NCBI RefSeq assembly: GCF_000014805.1 | Contig: NC_008570.1 | Span: 935,001-999,000 of the forward strand | From: Aeromonas hydrophila subsp. hydrophila ATCC 7966 | GTDB lineage: Bacteria; Pseudomonadota; Gammaproteobacteria; Enterobacterales; Aeromonadaceae | DNA: 64,000 bases | Direction of reading: 5' to 3' | Part shown: positions 21,353-30,217 of the stretch, piece by piece | Layout of the letters: every line of letters starts with the position of its first letter | Numbering within the stretch: position 1 is the stretch's first letter | Made by a program: the position numbers and the translations under genes | The notes under the pieces: model-generated | Databases searched by the model: none | What the model saw: the letters and a program-made list of their open reading frames with translations, nothing else | What the model was told of the DNA's origin: nothing

Positions 21353-21505
21353 ATGCGCTTTACCAATGAAAACGGCGATACCATGAATCTGGCGGACAAT
21401 CTCACCCTGCACGAGCTGCTGGACATGGGGGTCAGTATCTCGGTCTGCGAGGAGACGGATCCGGATCAGCAGATCTGGCTGGCGGAGCCGGAAGAGGATC
21501 ACTGA
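21353..21505 (+). CDS. 50-residue acidic protein, unknown function
   Basis: A short ORF with a strong ribosome binding site (AAGGAGAG, 21335-21342), followed directly by an intrinsic terminator. The protein begins MRFTNENGDTMNLADNLTLH and ends IWLAEPEEDH. It is acidic, with one Cys and no membrane segment. It starts 37 bases after the glycosyltransferase and is probably the last gene of that operon. I do not recognise the family. Confidence 0.65.
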   Translation: MRFTNENGDTMNLADNLTLHELLDMGVSISVCEETDPDQQIWLAEPEEDH

Positions 21506-21524
21506 TCCCCTGCCAGGCTTGCGG

Positions 21525-21552
21525 GCCCACCCTGGCGGTGGGCTTATTTTTT
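21525..21552 (+). terminator. terminator after the 50-residue ORF
   Basis: GCCCACC (21525-21531), loop CTGGC, GGTGGGC (21537-21543), then TTATTTTTTT. Confidence 0.88.
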
Positions 21553-21894
21553 TCCATTCAGGGCGGCCGTGGCAGCATGATCCGCTGGTCATTCCCCCAA
21601 CTTCCCCGCATTGTCCCCGCCCTTTTTCTCAAGTCACTGAATGTTAATAGCTGTTTGAAATTTATGACTGTTCTGGTCAGACAAAGCCGTGGACAAGCGT
21701 TCACAAGCGGGTTAAGTTGGTTTTTCACCCGCTTTTCGGGTGAATGATGGAAAAAACCTATTTTTCTACTATCGACAGCGCCGAACTCGCCGGGTCCGTA
21801 TTCAGACAACAACAATGCACGGACTGGCGGTGCCGGGAAGCAGCGGACTGCCGATAGCTTTCGCTTAATGGAGCAAAGCCTGGAGGGCTTTATC
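21553..21894 (+). other. ilvIH upstream region
   Basis: About 340 bases without a gene. The first 170 bases are relatively AT-rich, which suits an Lrp-type control region as known for ilvIH in enterics. A hairpin TTCACCCG/CGGGTGAA is at 21724-21744 without a strong T-run. I see no leader peptide rich in branched-chain codons. Promoter position is not certain. Confidence 0.45.
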
Positions 21895-23613
21895 ATGGAG
21901 ATGTTATCAGGCGCCCAGATGGTGGTTAGAGCGCTGGAAGATCAGGGAGTTGAGCACGTTTTCGGCTACCCTGGTGGCTCAGTGCTCGACATCTATGACG
22001 CTCTCTTTGAAAACGGCAAGATGGAGCATGTCCTGGTGCGGCACGAGCAGGCCGCGGTGCACATGGCGGACGGTTACGCCCGCTCCACCGGCAAGGTGGG
22101 CACTGTGCTGGTGACCTCGGGTCCCGGCGCCACCAACTGCATTACGGGGATCGCGACCGCCTACATGGACTCCATCCCCCTGGTGATCCTGTCCGGCCAG
22201 GTGCCGACCAGCATGATCGGGGAGGATGCATTCCAGGAGACCGACATGATCGGCATCTCCCGCCCGGTGGTGAAGCACAGCTTCCTGTGCAAGAAGGCCA
22301 GCGACATTCCCGACGCCATCAAGAAGGCCTATTACATTGCTGCCAGCGGCCGCCCGGGGCCGGTGGTGGTGGATCTGCCCAAAGACGTGCAGAACCCGAA
22401 AGAGAAGTTTCCCTATCAGTATCCCGAGACGGTGTCCCTGCGCTCCTACAATCCGACCAAGTCGGGCCACAAGGGGCAGATCAAGCGGGCCGCCAAGCTG
22501 CTGGTGGAGGCCGAGCGCCCGGTGATGTACGTCGGCGGCGGCGCCATCAATGCCAATGCGGATCACCTGGTGACCAAGCTGGCGGAGCTGTTGAACCTGC
22601 CGGTGACCACCACCCTGATGGGGTTGGGGGCCTTCTCCGGCACCCATCCGCAATTCATCGGCATGCTGGGCATGCACGGCACCTTCGAAGCAAACAAGAC
22701 CATGCACAACGCGGATCTGATCTTCGCCGTGGGTGCCCGCTTCGATGACCGCGTCACCAACAACGTGGCCAAGTTCTGTCCCAACGCCACCATAGTTCAC
22801 ATCGACATCGATCCCACCTCCATCTCCAAGACGGTGCAGGCCCACGTGCCCATCGTCGGCTCGGTGGAAACCGTGCTGGAGCAGATGCTGGAAGTGATCC
22901 GCGAGTGTGGTTTCGACAACGACAAGCAGGTACTGGCGGACTGGTGGAGCCAGATCGGCCAGTGGCGCTCGCGCAACTGCCTGGCCTACGAGACCCATCC
23001 CACACTGATCAAGCCGCAGCAGGTGATCGAGACCCTCTACAAGGTGACCAAGGGGGAGGCGTTCGTGGCCTCCGACGTGGGCCAGCACCAGATGTTTGCC
23101 GCCCTCTACTACCCGTTTGCCAAGCCGCGCCAGTGGATCAACTCCGGCGGCCTCGGCACCATGGGGTTCGGCATTCCGGCCGCCATGGGCGCCCAGTTTG
23201 CCAACCCGGATGCGGTGGTCTGCTGCGTCACCGGCGACGGTTCGGTGCAGATGAACATTCAGGAGCTCTCTACCTGCATGCAGTACGGGGTGCCCATCAA
23301 GATCATCTCCATCAACAACCGGGCGCTGGGCATGGTCAAGCAGTGGCAGAAGATGTTCTACGGCGGTCGTCACAGTCACTCCTACATGGAGTCGCTGCCG
23401 GACTTCGTCAAACTGGCGGAAGCCTACGGCCACGTCGGCATCGCGGTGAGCGATCCGGCCGAGCTGGAGAGCGCCATGGAGAAGGCCTTCGCCATGAAGG
23501 ATCGACTGGTGTTCATGGACATTTCGGTCGACCCGGATGAGCACGTTTATCCGATGCAGATAAAGTTCGGCGCCATGGATGAGATGTGGCTGAGCAAGAC
23601 GGAGAGAACCTGA
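21895..23613 (+). CDS. ilvI: acetolactate synthase, large subunit
   Basis: A 572-residue thiamine-diphosphate enzyme that makes acetolactate or acetohydroxybutyrate for branched-chain amino acids. The N-terminal [16 protein letters not shown] and [15 protein letters not shown] (catalytic Glu) are present, as is the ThDP motif [18 protein letters not shown] (GDG...N, about residue 446). ATG 21895 follows TGGAGGG by seven bases; the frame runs nine codons further upstream. The C-terminus [11 protein letters not shown] matches IlvI. Its last codons and the ilvH start are repeated immediately downstream. Confidence 0.95.
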   Translation: MEMLSGAQMVVRALEDQGVEHVFGYPGGSVLDIYDALFENGKMEHVLVRHEQAAVHMADGYARSTGKVGTVLVTSGPGATNCITGIATAYMDSIPLVILSGQVPTSMIGEDAFQETDMIGISRPVVKHSFLCKKASDIPDAIKKAYYIAASGRPGPVVVDLPKDVQNPKEKFPYQYPETVSLRSYNPTKSGHKGQIKRAAKLLVEAERPVMYVGGGAINANADHLVTKLAELLNLPVTTTLMGLGAFSGTHPQFIGMLGMHGTFEANKTMHNADLIFAVGARFDDRVTNNVAKFCPNATIVHIDIDPTSISKTVQAHVPIVGSVETVLEQMLEVIRECGFDNDKQVLADWWSQIGQWRSRNCLAYETHPTLIKPQQVIETLYKVTKGEAFVASDVGQHQMFAALYYPFAKPRQWINSGGLGTMGFGIPAAMGAQFANPDAVVCCVTGDGSVQMNIQELSTCMQYGVPIKIISINNRALGMVKQWQKMFYGGRHSHSYMESLPDFVKLAEAYGHVGIAVSDPAELESAMEKAFAMKDRLVFMDISVDPDEHVYPMQIKFGAMDEMWLSKTERT

Positions 23614-23615
23614 CG

Positions 23616-23708
23616 ATGGAACATATTATTTCGGTCGTGCTCAAGGAACTCAAGTTTGGTTCCATCAAGGACGAGATGTGGCTGAGCAAGGCGGGGGAAA
23701 CATCATGA
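23616..23708 (+). pseudogene. 30-codon mini-ORF made by duplication of the ilvI/ilvH junction
   Basis: It starts two bases after the ilvI stop. The first ~10 residues ([11 protein letters not shown]) copy the IlvH start ([11 protein letters not shown]); the rest ([15 protein letters not shown]...) copies the IlvI end ([15 protein letters not shown]). Its TGA overlaps the ilvH ATG as ATGA. The repeated unit is about 90 bases, with small in-frame indels between copies. It could be translated and would keep ilvI-ilvH coupling. Whether the peptide itself matters is unknown. Confidence 0.85.
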
Positions 23709-24199
23709 GACATATAATTTCCGTTCTGCTGGAGAACGAATCCGGCGCCCTGAGCCGGGTGGTGGGCCTCTTCTCCCAGCGCGGCTACAACATCGAGACC
23801 CTGACGGTGGCCCCCACCGAGGATCCCACCCTGTCGCGCATGACCATCGTCACCATGGGTGACGAGCGGGTGCTGGAGCAGATCCAGAAGCAGTTGCACA
23901 AGCTGGTGGACGTGCTCAAGGTGTGCGACTTGAGTGAGGGTGAGCACATCGAGCGGGAGATCGCGCTGGTCAAGGCGCGCGCCGCCGGTGGTGGTCGTGA
24001 CGAGCTGAAACGGCTGGCGGATATCTTCCGCGGCCAGATCGTCGACGTCACCCCCGAGCTCTACACGGTGCAGCTGGTGGGTACCAGCGACAAGCTGGAC
24101 GCCTTCATCAAGACGGCCGCCCAGACCAACGAGATCATCGAAGTGGTGCGCTCCGGTGTCTGCGGTATCTCCCGTGCCGACAAGGCGCTGCGCCCCTGA
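23705..24199 (+). CDS. ilvH: acetolactate synthase, small regulatory subunit
   Basis: A 164-residue regulatory subunit. The N-terminal ACT domain begins [31 protein letters not shown], the valine-binding region, and a second ferredoxin-like domain follows ([18 protein letters not shown]). It activates IlvI and confers valine inhibition. Length matches E. coli IlvH. The start overlaps the stop of the junction mini-ORF. Confidence 0.95.
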   Translation: MRHIISVLLENESGALSRVVGLFSQRGYNIETLTVAPTEDPTLSRMTIVTMGDERVLEQIQKQLHKLVDVLKVCDLSEGEHIEREIALVKARAAGGGRDELKRLADIFRGQIVDVTPELYTVQLVGTSDKLDAFIKTAAQTNEIIEVVRSGVCGISRADKALRP

Positions 24200-24225
24200 G
24201 TAGGTTGCTGGCGGGTTTGTTGTCC

Positions 24226-24250
24226 AAAGGGGCTCTTCGGAGCCCTTTTT
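24226..24250 (+). terminator. ilvIH terminator
   Basis: GGGCTC, tetraloop TTCG, GAGCCC, TTTTT, preceded by AAAG; 27 bases after ilvH. Confidence 0.92.
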
Positions 24251-24541
24251 CATGGGCGCAAGGCGTGGCCGAGTCTGTCATTTTCTTTCAAATGATCGGT
24301 AAACTATCCACAAAAGCTGTGGAAAAGTCTGTAGATTAGCGGTGGGTCTGACGTTAGTGTGCTGATCTTAAAGAAGTATTTGGATCTGATCTCGGCTGGG
24401 GCGCAATTGTGCAATCGACTCTGGCGGGTGTGAGCGTTTGCTTATCCCGCCGCCCTTGCCGGGCTGGCCTCTGAACGAGAATGCGGGATCCGAACTGGAT
24501 CCTGATTTGATCTCGCGGATCAACATCTGCCTGTCAGCCAT
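24251..24541. other. gene-free region between two convergent terminators, rich in GATC and DnaA-box-like sites
   Basis: About 290 bases between ilvH and the convergent pta, outside both transcripts. It holds eight GATC sites (24294, 24364, 24383, 24388, 24487, 24498, 24509, 24518), the last four spaced 11, 11 and 9 bases. It also has an inverted pair resembling DnaA boxes, CTATCCACA (24304-24312) and TGTGGAAAA (24318-24326), and small hairpins such as TGATC/GATCA near 24508-24522. I see no credible ORF. It may bind SeqA/DnaA-like factors or encode a small RNA; neither is shown. Confidence 0.55.
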
Positions 24542-24570
24542 AAAAAAAACCCGCCAATTGGCGGGTTTTT
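24542..24570 (-). terminator. pta terminator, probably bidirectional
   Basis: CCCGCC (24550-24555), loop AATT, GGCGGG (24560-24565). Eight T's follow on the minus strand and five on the plus strand. It lies 22 bases after the pta stop. Confidence 0.9.
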
Positions 24571-24592
24571 GAGGTCTCATGGCTGAGGTCGA

Positions 24593-26746
24593 TTACTCGG
24601 CCTGGGCTGCCTGGATACCGGTCAGGGCGATGGTGTAGACGATGTCGTCCACCAGGGCGCCACGGGACAGGTCGTTGACCGGCTTGCGCATGCCTTGCAG
24701 CATCGGGCCGATGGAAACCAGATCAGCGGAGCGCTGTACCGCCTTGTAGGTGGTGTTGCCGGTGTTCAGGTCCGGGAACACGAACACGGTGGCTTTACCT
24801 GCAACCGGAGAGTTCGGTGCCTTGGACTTGGCCACGTTCTCCATGATGGCCGCATCGTACTGCAGCGGGCCATCGATGATGAGGTCGGGGCGCTTGGCCT
24901 TGGCCAGCTCGGTGGCTTCACGCACTTTCTCTACATCGGCGCCGGCGCCGGAGGTGCCGGTGGAGTAGGAGATCATGGCGACGCGTGGCTCGATGCCGAA
25001 GGCGGCAGCGGAGTCGGCGGACTGGATGGCGATCTCGGCCAGCTGCTCGGCAGTGGGATCCGGGTTGATCGCGCAGTCACCGTAGACCAGTACCTGGTCC
25101 GGCAGCAGCATGAAGAAGATGGAGGAGATCAGGGAAGAGCCCGGAGCGGTCTTGATGATCTGCATCGGCGGACGGATGGTGTTGGCAGTGGTGTGCACCG
25201 CGCCGGATACCAGGCCGTCAACTTCATTGCGCTCCAGCATCATGGTACCCAGTACCACGTTGTCTTCCAGCTGTTCGCGGGCAACCACTTCGGTCATGCC
25301 CTTGTTCTTGCGCAGCTCGACCAGACGGGCCACATAGCGCTCGCGCACGGCAACCGGATCGATGATCTCGACGCGGTCGGTCAGGACCACGCCCTGCTGT
25401 TCGGCAACGCGACGGATCTCTTCCGGGTTGCCCAGCAGGACCGGACGGGCGATGCCGCGCTCGGCACAGATGGCGGCGGCCTTGATGGTCCGCGGCTCTT
25501 CCCCTTCCGGCAGCACGACACGCTTGTTGGCCTGACGGGCCAGTTCGGTCAGCTGGTAGCGGAAAGCCGGCGGGCTCAGGCGACGGGAGCGGGTGGACTT
25601 GGCGGAGAGAGACTCGATCCAGTGCTTGTCGATGTGGCCGGCTACATAGTCCTGCACCAGCTCGATCCGCTCGCGGTCGTCTTCCGGAATGTCGACGTTG
25701 AAGTTCTGCAGGCTGACCGCAGTCTGCCAGGTGTTGGTGCCGGTGATCATGATCGGCAGGCCGGTGGCCATGGCCTGTTGGCACAGCGCCATCACCTGCG
25801 GTTCCGGGTGGTAGTTGCCGGTCAGCAGCAGGGCACCCAGCTTGACGCCGTTCATGGCGGACAGGCAGGCGGAGACGATGACGTCGGAGCGGTCGCCGGA
25901 AGTGACCAGCAGGCTGCCCGGACGGAAGTGCTCGATCATGTTGTGGATGGAGCGGGCGCAGAAGGTCACGGTCTGCAGGCGACGGCTGTCCAGCTCACCC
26001 TTGTGCAGGATCTTGGCGGCCAGATGCTTGGCGAGATCCTTGGCGCGCGGGGCGATCAGCTGGGTATTCCAGGGGATGCAGCCGAGGATGCGCAGCGGGC
26101 TCTTGCCGAATACCTGCAGCACTTCCAGGTTATGGGCGGCGTCGGAAGTGTGGTGGTGGGCCTCGAACATCTCGGTCAGGTCGGGGCGGGTCACGCCATG
26201 CTCGTCAACCGGTGCACCCACCTTGTTGATGACGCAGCCAACGATACGGGGGTTGTTGACGCCACCGAAGTTGGAGCAGGCCAGCTCGATGCGCTCTTTC
26301 AGCTTCTGGCTGGAGTCGTTGCCCGGATGGGTCACGAACACCATGTCTGCATCCAGCGCCTTGGCGACGTCGTAGTTCAGCTTGTTGGCAAACGGCTGCT
26401 TGTCGGTCGGCACCATGCCTTCGATGACCAGCACTTCGGCACCGCTGGCCTTCACGTGCTCTTCGAAACGGGCCACGATCTCTTCCAGCAGGATGTCGGT
26501 GTTGCTGGAGGTGATCATGTTCTCGGCGTAGGAGAGGGCGAACGGCTCGGGCGGGTTGATGTTGGCAGCGGCGCGGATCACGGCGGTGGAGCGCTCGGTA
26601 CCGGTTTCACCCGGACGCGGCTGAGCGACCGGTTTGAAGAAGCTGACATTGACACCGTGACGCTCCATGGCGCGAACAACGCCAAGGCTCACGGAAGTTA
26701 CGCCGACACCAGTGCCGACCGGGATAAGCATAATAGTGCGTGCCAC
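24593..26746 (-). CDS. pta: phosphate acetyltransferase
   Basis: A 717-residue enzyme interconverting acetyl-CoA and acetyl phosphate. The N-terminal third is the DRTGG/BioD-like P-loop-type domain ([25 protein letters not shown]); the C-terminal ~330 residues are the catalytic PTA_PTB domain ([31 protein letters not shown]). I chose GTG 26746: AAGGGG precedes it and the product ARTIMLIP aligns with E. coli SRIIMLIP. The frame extends six codons further to an ATG. It follows ackA with a 69-base gap. Confidence 0.94.
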   Translation of the reverse strand: MARTIMLIPVGTGVGVTSVSLGVVRAMERHGVNVSFFKPVAQPRPGETGTERSTAVIRAAANINPPEPFALSYAENMITSSNTDILLEEIVARFEEHVKASGAEVLVIEGMVPTDKQPFANKLNYDVAKALDADMVFVTHPGNDSSQKLKERIELACSNFGGVNNPRIVGCVINKVGAPVDEHGVTRPDLTEMFEAHHHTSDAAHNLEVLQVFGKSPLRILGCIPWNTQLIAPRAKDLAKHLAAKILHKGELDSRRLQTVTFCARSIHNMIEHFRPGSLLVTSGDRSDVIVSACLSAMNGVKLGALLLTGNYHPEPQVMALCQQAMATGLPIMITGTNTWQTAVSLQNFNVDIPEDDRERIELVQDYVAGHIDKHWIESLSAKSTRSRRLSPPAFRYQLTELARQANKRVVLPEGEEPRTIKAAAICAERGIARPVLLGNPEEIRRVAEQQGVVLTDRVEIIDPVAVRERYVARLVELRKNKGMTEVVAREQLEDNVVLGTMMLERNEVDGLVSGAVHTTANTIRPPMQIIKTAPGSSLISSIFFMLLPDQVLVYGDCAINPDPTAEQLAEIAIQSADSAAAFGIEPRVAMISYSTGTSGAGADVEKVREATELAKAKRPDLIIDGPLQYDAAIMENVAKSKAPNSPVAGKATVFVFPDLNTGNTTYKAVQRSADLVSIGPMLQGMRKPVNDLSRGALVDDIVYTIALTGIQAAQAE

Positions 26747-26779
26747 TTTATACCCCTTGTTCATTTTTGGGATCAGGAA

Positions 26780-26800
26780 AAGGCCGCCCTTGGGCGGCCT
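26780..26800 (-). terminator. hairpin between ackA and pta
   Basis: AAGGCCGCCC and GGGCGGCCTT form a near-perfect inverted repeat followed on the minus strand by only four T's. It may attenuate readthrough from ackA into pta or mark a processing site. Confidence 0.55.
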
Positions 26801-26815
26801 TGCTCTACAGCGAAA

Positions 26816-28018
26816 TTATGCGCCAACCAGTTCCAGCGCGTCGTGGGCAATGACCCACTCTTCGTTGGTCGGGATAACCAGGGCTTTGGTGGAACCAGCC
26901 TTGGTGATCTCGCCACCCTTGCCGAAACGAGCCTTCAGGTTGGCGTCGTGATCGACGTCGAAGCCCAGCAGACCCAGCTTGTTCAGGGTGATTTCACGGA
27001 TCGGGGCGGAGTTTTCACCGATACCACCGGTGAAGACCACGGCGTCCAGACGACCGTCCATGGCGGCGGCGTAGGCGCCGATGTACTTGGCCAGGCGATA
27101 GCAGTAAACGTCCATGGCACGCTTGGCTTCTTCTTTGCTGTCGTAGTTGTCTTCAACGAAACGGCAGTCGGAAGTTACTTCGGTCAGACCCTGCAGGCCG
27201 GACTCTTTGGTCAGCATGGTGTTGATGTCGGCCACGCTCATGCCCAGTTTGTCGTGCAGGAAGAAGATGATGGCCGGATCGATGTCACCGGAACGGGTAC
27301 CCATCACCAGGCCTTCCAGCGGGGTCAGGCCCATGGAGGTGTCGACGGATTTGCCGTTCTTGATGGCGCAGACGGAACCGCCGTTGCCCAGGTGGCAGTT
27401 GATGATGTTCAGCTCTTCCACCGGCTTGTTCAGCTGCTTGGCGGCTTCCAGGCTGATGTAGTAGTGGCTGGTGCCGTGGGCGCCGTAGCGACGGATGCCG
27501 TTCTCTTTGTAGAGCTTGTACGGCAGGGCGTACAGGAAGGCTTCTTCCGGCATGCTCTGGTGGAACGCGGTGTCGAACACGGCAACGTTCTTCTCGGCCA
27601 GCGCCGGGAACACGCGACGGGCTTCACGGATACCGATCAGGTGAGCCGGGTTGTGCAGCGGCGCGTATGGTACGGCGGCTTCGATGCCGGCGATGACGTC
27701 GTCGCAGATGCGCACGGAAGAGGTGAAGCGCTCACCGCCGTGTACCACACGGTGGCCGATGGCGATCAGGTTCTTGGACAGCTCCGGGTTGAGCGGCAGG
27801 ATCTTGTTGACGATGTAGTCCAGCGCTTCCTGGTGAGCGGCACCGGCGCCCAGATCGGCACTGCCTTTCTCACCGTTCAGTTTCCACTTGATGCGGGCGT
27901 CGTCGAGGTTGAAGCACTCGGCCAGGCCGGACAGCAGGTCATCACCGGTGGTTGCGTCAATGACAGCAAACTTCAGGGACGAGCTGCCACAGTTAAGAAC
28001 AAGAACCAGCTTACTCAT
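26816..28018 (-). CDS. ackA: acetate kinase
   Basis: A 400-residue kinase converting acetyl phosphate and ADP to acetate and ATP. The ASKHA phosphate-1 motif [17 protein letters not shown] is at the N-terminus. [38 protein letters not shown] and [15 protein letters not shown] are all present. With Pta it forms the overflow acetate pathway and sets acetyl-phosphate level. It is divergent from yfbV, as in E. coli. Confidence 0.97.
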   Translation of the reverse strand: MSKLVLVLNCGSSSLKFAVIDATTGDDLLSGLAECFNLDDARIKWKLNGEKGSADLGAGAAHQEALDYIVNKILPLNPELSKNLIAIGHRVVHGGERFTSSVRICDDVIAGIEAAVPYAPLHNPAHLIGIREARRVFPALAEKNVAVFDTAFHQSMPEEAFLYALPYKLYKENGIRRYGAHGTSHYYISLEAAKQLNKPVEELNIINCHLGNGGSVCAIKNGKSVDTSMGLTPLEGLVMGTRSGDIDPAIIFFLHDKLGMSVADINTMLTKESGLQGLTEVTSDCRFVEDNYDSKEEAKRAMDVYCYRLAKYIGAYAAAMDGRLDAVVFTGGIGENSAPIREITLNKLGLLGFDVDHDANLKARFGKGGEITKAGSTKALVIPTNEEWVIAHDALELVGA

Positions 28019-28320
28019 GAATAAATCCTATCGCAGATTGGGTTGTGTAGGAGGATGCGTTGGACGAGCCGTGTCCAAAAACTTTCAACTTATCCTTATG
28101 AGGGTTGGCAATCTGTTGCTTGCCCCTTGTATAGTGATACAAGACCCGAAATCCAGACGTCCCTGACAGCGCAACGGCAGGCCGTTGGCGCAAAAATTGG
28201 GCGTACAAAGGATAACCCGATTGTTGAAAAATAACAAAGTCATCCTCAACCTTTGTTATTGCGCATCAAATATTGTCGTGGTTTTGCCGTTAATACGTTC
28301 AAAAAGAGCTCGGAGGTAGT
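28019..28320. other. divergent ackA/yfbV control region
   Basis: 302 bases without a gene, holding the promoters of ackA and yfbV. A perfect inverted repeat AATAACAAAG-11-CTTTGTTATT spans 28230-28260. Overlapping its end, TTATTGCGCATCAA (28256-28269) resembles an FNR site with one good half. Exact -35/-10 elements were not assigned. Confidence 0.5.
28230..28269. promoter_or_regulatory. inverted repeat plus FNR-like site in the ackA/yfbV region
   Basis: Ten-base arms AATAACAAAG and CTTTGTTATT with an 11-base centre suggest a dimeric regulator or an RNA hairpin. The adjacent TTATT-N4-ATCAA matches the FNR consensus TTGAT-N4-ATCAA in its second half. Oxygen control of ackA-pta is known in enterics. 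The identity of the binding protein is inferred. Confidence 0.5.
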
Positions 28321-28761
28321 ATGAGCATGAACATTTTTGGAACTAAGTTACAGCAAGGCCGTCATTATATGACCCTTTGGCCCCGCCGTCCCGAGCTTAA
28401 TTCCATGTTCCCGGAGAATCGGGTGATCAAGGCCACCGAGTTCGCCCTCAAGGTCATCCCGGCGCTGGCGGTGCTCAGCGTCATGCTGCAGTTCCAGTTC
28501 GGCGAGCTGCACTACTGGCCTTCGGTCATGACCTCGGTGCTGTTTCTGCTCAGCCTGCCGCTGCAGGGCTACTACTGGCTCGGTCAGCGCGCCGATACCC
28601 GGCTGCCGCCCTCCCTTGCCAGCTGGTATCGCGAGATCAACGGCAAGATGAACGAGCAGGGCGGTCGTCGCCAACTGGTGGCCCAGCCCAGATACGAAGA
28701 GCTGGCCGATACCCTCAACGCCGCCTTCAAGCAGCTGGACAAATCCTTCCTCTACGAGTGA
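28321..28761 (+). CDS. yfbV: UPF0208 inner-membrane protein YfbV
   Basis: A 146-residue protein of unknown role with two hydrophobic helices (about residues 41-60 and 66-86) and soluble ends. RRPELNSMFPENRVIKATEFA is typical of YfbV. GGAGG precedes ATG 28321; ATG 28327 is also possible. Divergent placement from ackA matches E. coli. In enterics YfbV is linked to Ter macrodomain behaviour, which I cannot assess here. Confidence 0.9.
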   Translation: MSMNIFGTKLQQGRHYMTLWPRRPELNSMFPENRVIKATEFALKVIPALAVLSVMLQFQFGELHYWPSVMTSVLFLLSLPLQGYYWLGQRADTRLPPSLASWYREINGKMNEQGGRRQLVAQPRYEELADTLNAAFKQLDKSFLYE

Positions 28762-28785
28762 GGCCTGTGGCCCATGACTCGGACC

Positions 28786-28808
28786 AAGGCGCCTCGCGGC
28801 GCCTTTTT
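28786..28808. terminator. terminator between yfbV and the convergent yfbU
   Basis: AAGGCGCC, loop TCGC, GGCGCCTT followed by TTT. Confidence 0.85.
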
Positions 28809-28816
28809 CATATCTA

Positions 28817-29317
28817 TCAGGCCGCCAGAACCTTGCGGATCTCCTGAATGGAGAGCTTGTACTGACGCGGGCACTGGCGCCAGACCGTCAGCATGCGCTG
28901 GTACTTGTCGCGCATGGCGATGTCGCTGGAGAGCTCGTCGCACGGGCACTTGAGCTCGGGGAATCGCTTGTCCACTTCCAGCAGGAAGCAGACGTAGTCG
29001 GCCAGTTCCCGCTCCTGGCTGCGGCTGTAGCCGTTGAACTCCAGCCGGCTGGCATTGATTTCGCCCTGATCGGCCGCTTCCAGGTTGCCCCAGGAGATGG
29101 CCAGCGCGTGGTGCAGTTCCAGGGTGTCGATCACCTCCTGGCAGGTGGCCAGATCCAGATGGCCGAAGCTCTTCTCCAGTTCGAGGATCTGCAGGCAGTA
29201 GCCGCGCTCGATGATGGTGCTGGCCCGTTGGTAAAACGCCGCCTTCTCCGGATTGAGTTTGGCCAGGATCTCGTACTGGTTGCTCAGGATCAGACGTTCG
29301 GTGTGGCTCATGTTCAT
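28817..29317 (-). CDS. yfbU: YfbU-family protein (UPF0304)
   Basis: A 166-residue cytoplasmic protein. RLILSNQYEILAKLNP, TIIERGYCLQI and KYQRMLTVWRQCPRQYKLS align with E. coli YfbU. Function is unsettled; the E. coli protein has been linked to cell-death phenotypes. ATG 29317 and ATG 29311 are both possible. It is convergent with yfbV. Confidence 0.88.
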   Translation of the reverse strand: MNMSHTERLILSNQYEILAKLNPEKAAFYQRASTIIERGYCLQILELEKSFGHLDLATCQEVIDTLELHHALAISWGNLEAADQGEINASRLEFNGYSRSQERELADYVCFLLEVDKRFPELKCPCDELSSDIAMRDKYQRMLTVWRQCPRQYKLSIQEIRKVLAA

Positions 29318-29673
29318 GGGCTTTTCTCACTGGAAAATGAAACTGGGGCCACGTTAACCCATATATAAGATGAATTTTTTGATCTGGCAGGGGAGGTTGG
29401 CGAGATAGCGGGGCGGGAAATCAACGTCGGCCCCGGCTGGTTAATTAAATGTAACGGCCGGCGGCTTGCTTTCTGGCTCGCTGGCGCAACAATAAGGGCG
29501 TCATTTGGCCTGTGCCGAAAGACCCGTCACCAAGGCATCCCATCGTGGATGCAAGCCGGCGCCCTTCATGACAAACGAGAACGTCGCCGCCAGTCACTTG
29601 CCTGGCAGGCGAGCCGAAGGACCGGGCATCGAGCCTCCTGCCCGCAACGCGAGGCAGGCAACGACATGCGAAT
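29318..29673. other. gene-free, structured region between yfbU and bcp
   Basis: About 355 bases. No credible protein; an 81-codon minus-strand frame has no features. Several inverted repeats stand out: GGCTTGC with GCAAGCC near 29462 and 29552, GCATCC/GGATGC around 29535-29553, GCCTG/CAGGC near 29599-29610, and CCTGCC/GGCAGG near 29637-29660. This could be a structured RNA or a degenerated repeat. I recognise no known riboswitch or small RNA. Confidence 0.4.
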
Positions 29674-29703
29674 AAAAAAAGGGCCTGCACTTGCAGGCCC
29701 TTT
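29674..29703 (-). terminator. terminator of gcvR-bcp
   Basis: GGGCCTGCA (29681-29689), loop CT, TGCAGGCCC (29692-29700). Seven T's follow on the minus strand. It lies about 30 bases after the bcp stop. Confidence 0.9.
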
Positions 29704-29731
29704 CCATATGGGTAGTACCGGTATCTGGGGT

Positions 29732-30196
29732 TCAGCCCTTGAGCAGGTCGAGCACCACCTGATGGTGATCGCTGGTCTTGAACTTGTCGAAGCGATGGTT
29801 AATCTTGCCCTCTTCGTCGATGAGGAAGCTCAGCCGGTGGATACCGTCATACTCCTTGCCCATGAACTTCTTCGGGCCCCAGACGCCAAACGCATCGGCC
29901 ACCGCATGATCTTCATCGGCCAGCAGGCGGAAGTTCAGGTTGTCGCGCTCCTCGAATTTTTTCAGCCGCTTGGCCGGATCCGGGCTGATGCCGAGCACCA
30001 CCACATTGAGGGCGGCCAGCTCGGCGTTGACGTCGCGCAGGCCGCAAGCCTGGGTGGTGCAGCCCGGGGTCATCGCCTTGGGATAGAAGTAGACGAGCAC
30101 TTTCTTGCCGCGCAGGTCGGCAAGGCGTACCTGGTTGCCGTCCTGATCGGACAGGGAAAAATCGGGGGCCAGGCTGCCAGCGGATAAAGGTTGCAT
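29732..30196 (-). CDS. bcp: thiol peroxidase of the Bcp/PrxQ type
   Basis: A 154-residue thioredoxin-dependent peroxiredoxin that reduces hydrogen and organic peroxides. The catalytic segment FYPKAMTPGCTTQACGLRD carries the peroxidatic and, five residues on, the resolving Cys (about residues 46 and 51). APDFSLSDQDGNQVRL and FLIDEEGKI are typical. It follows gcvR by 21 bases, the same pairing as in enterics. Confidence 0.94.
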   Translation of the reverse strand: MQPLSAGSLAPDFSLSDQDGNQVRLADLRGKKVLVYFYPKAMTPGCTTQACGLRDVNAELAALNVVVLGISPDPAKRLKKFEERDNLNFRLLADEDHAVADAFGVWGPKKFMGKEYDGIHRLSFLIDEEGKINHRFDKFKTSDHHQVVLDLLKG

Positions 30197-30217
30197 GGGA
30201 TCTCCTTGGGTGAGCCG

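Noticed and set aside
24300..24330. Possible chromosomal replication origin
   Set aside because: The DnaA-box-like pair and GATC sites are suggestive, but there is no AT-rich unwinding region, too few boxes, and the neighbours (ilvIH, pta) are not those of a gammaproteobacterial oriC (mnmG/mioC).
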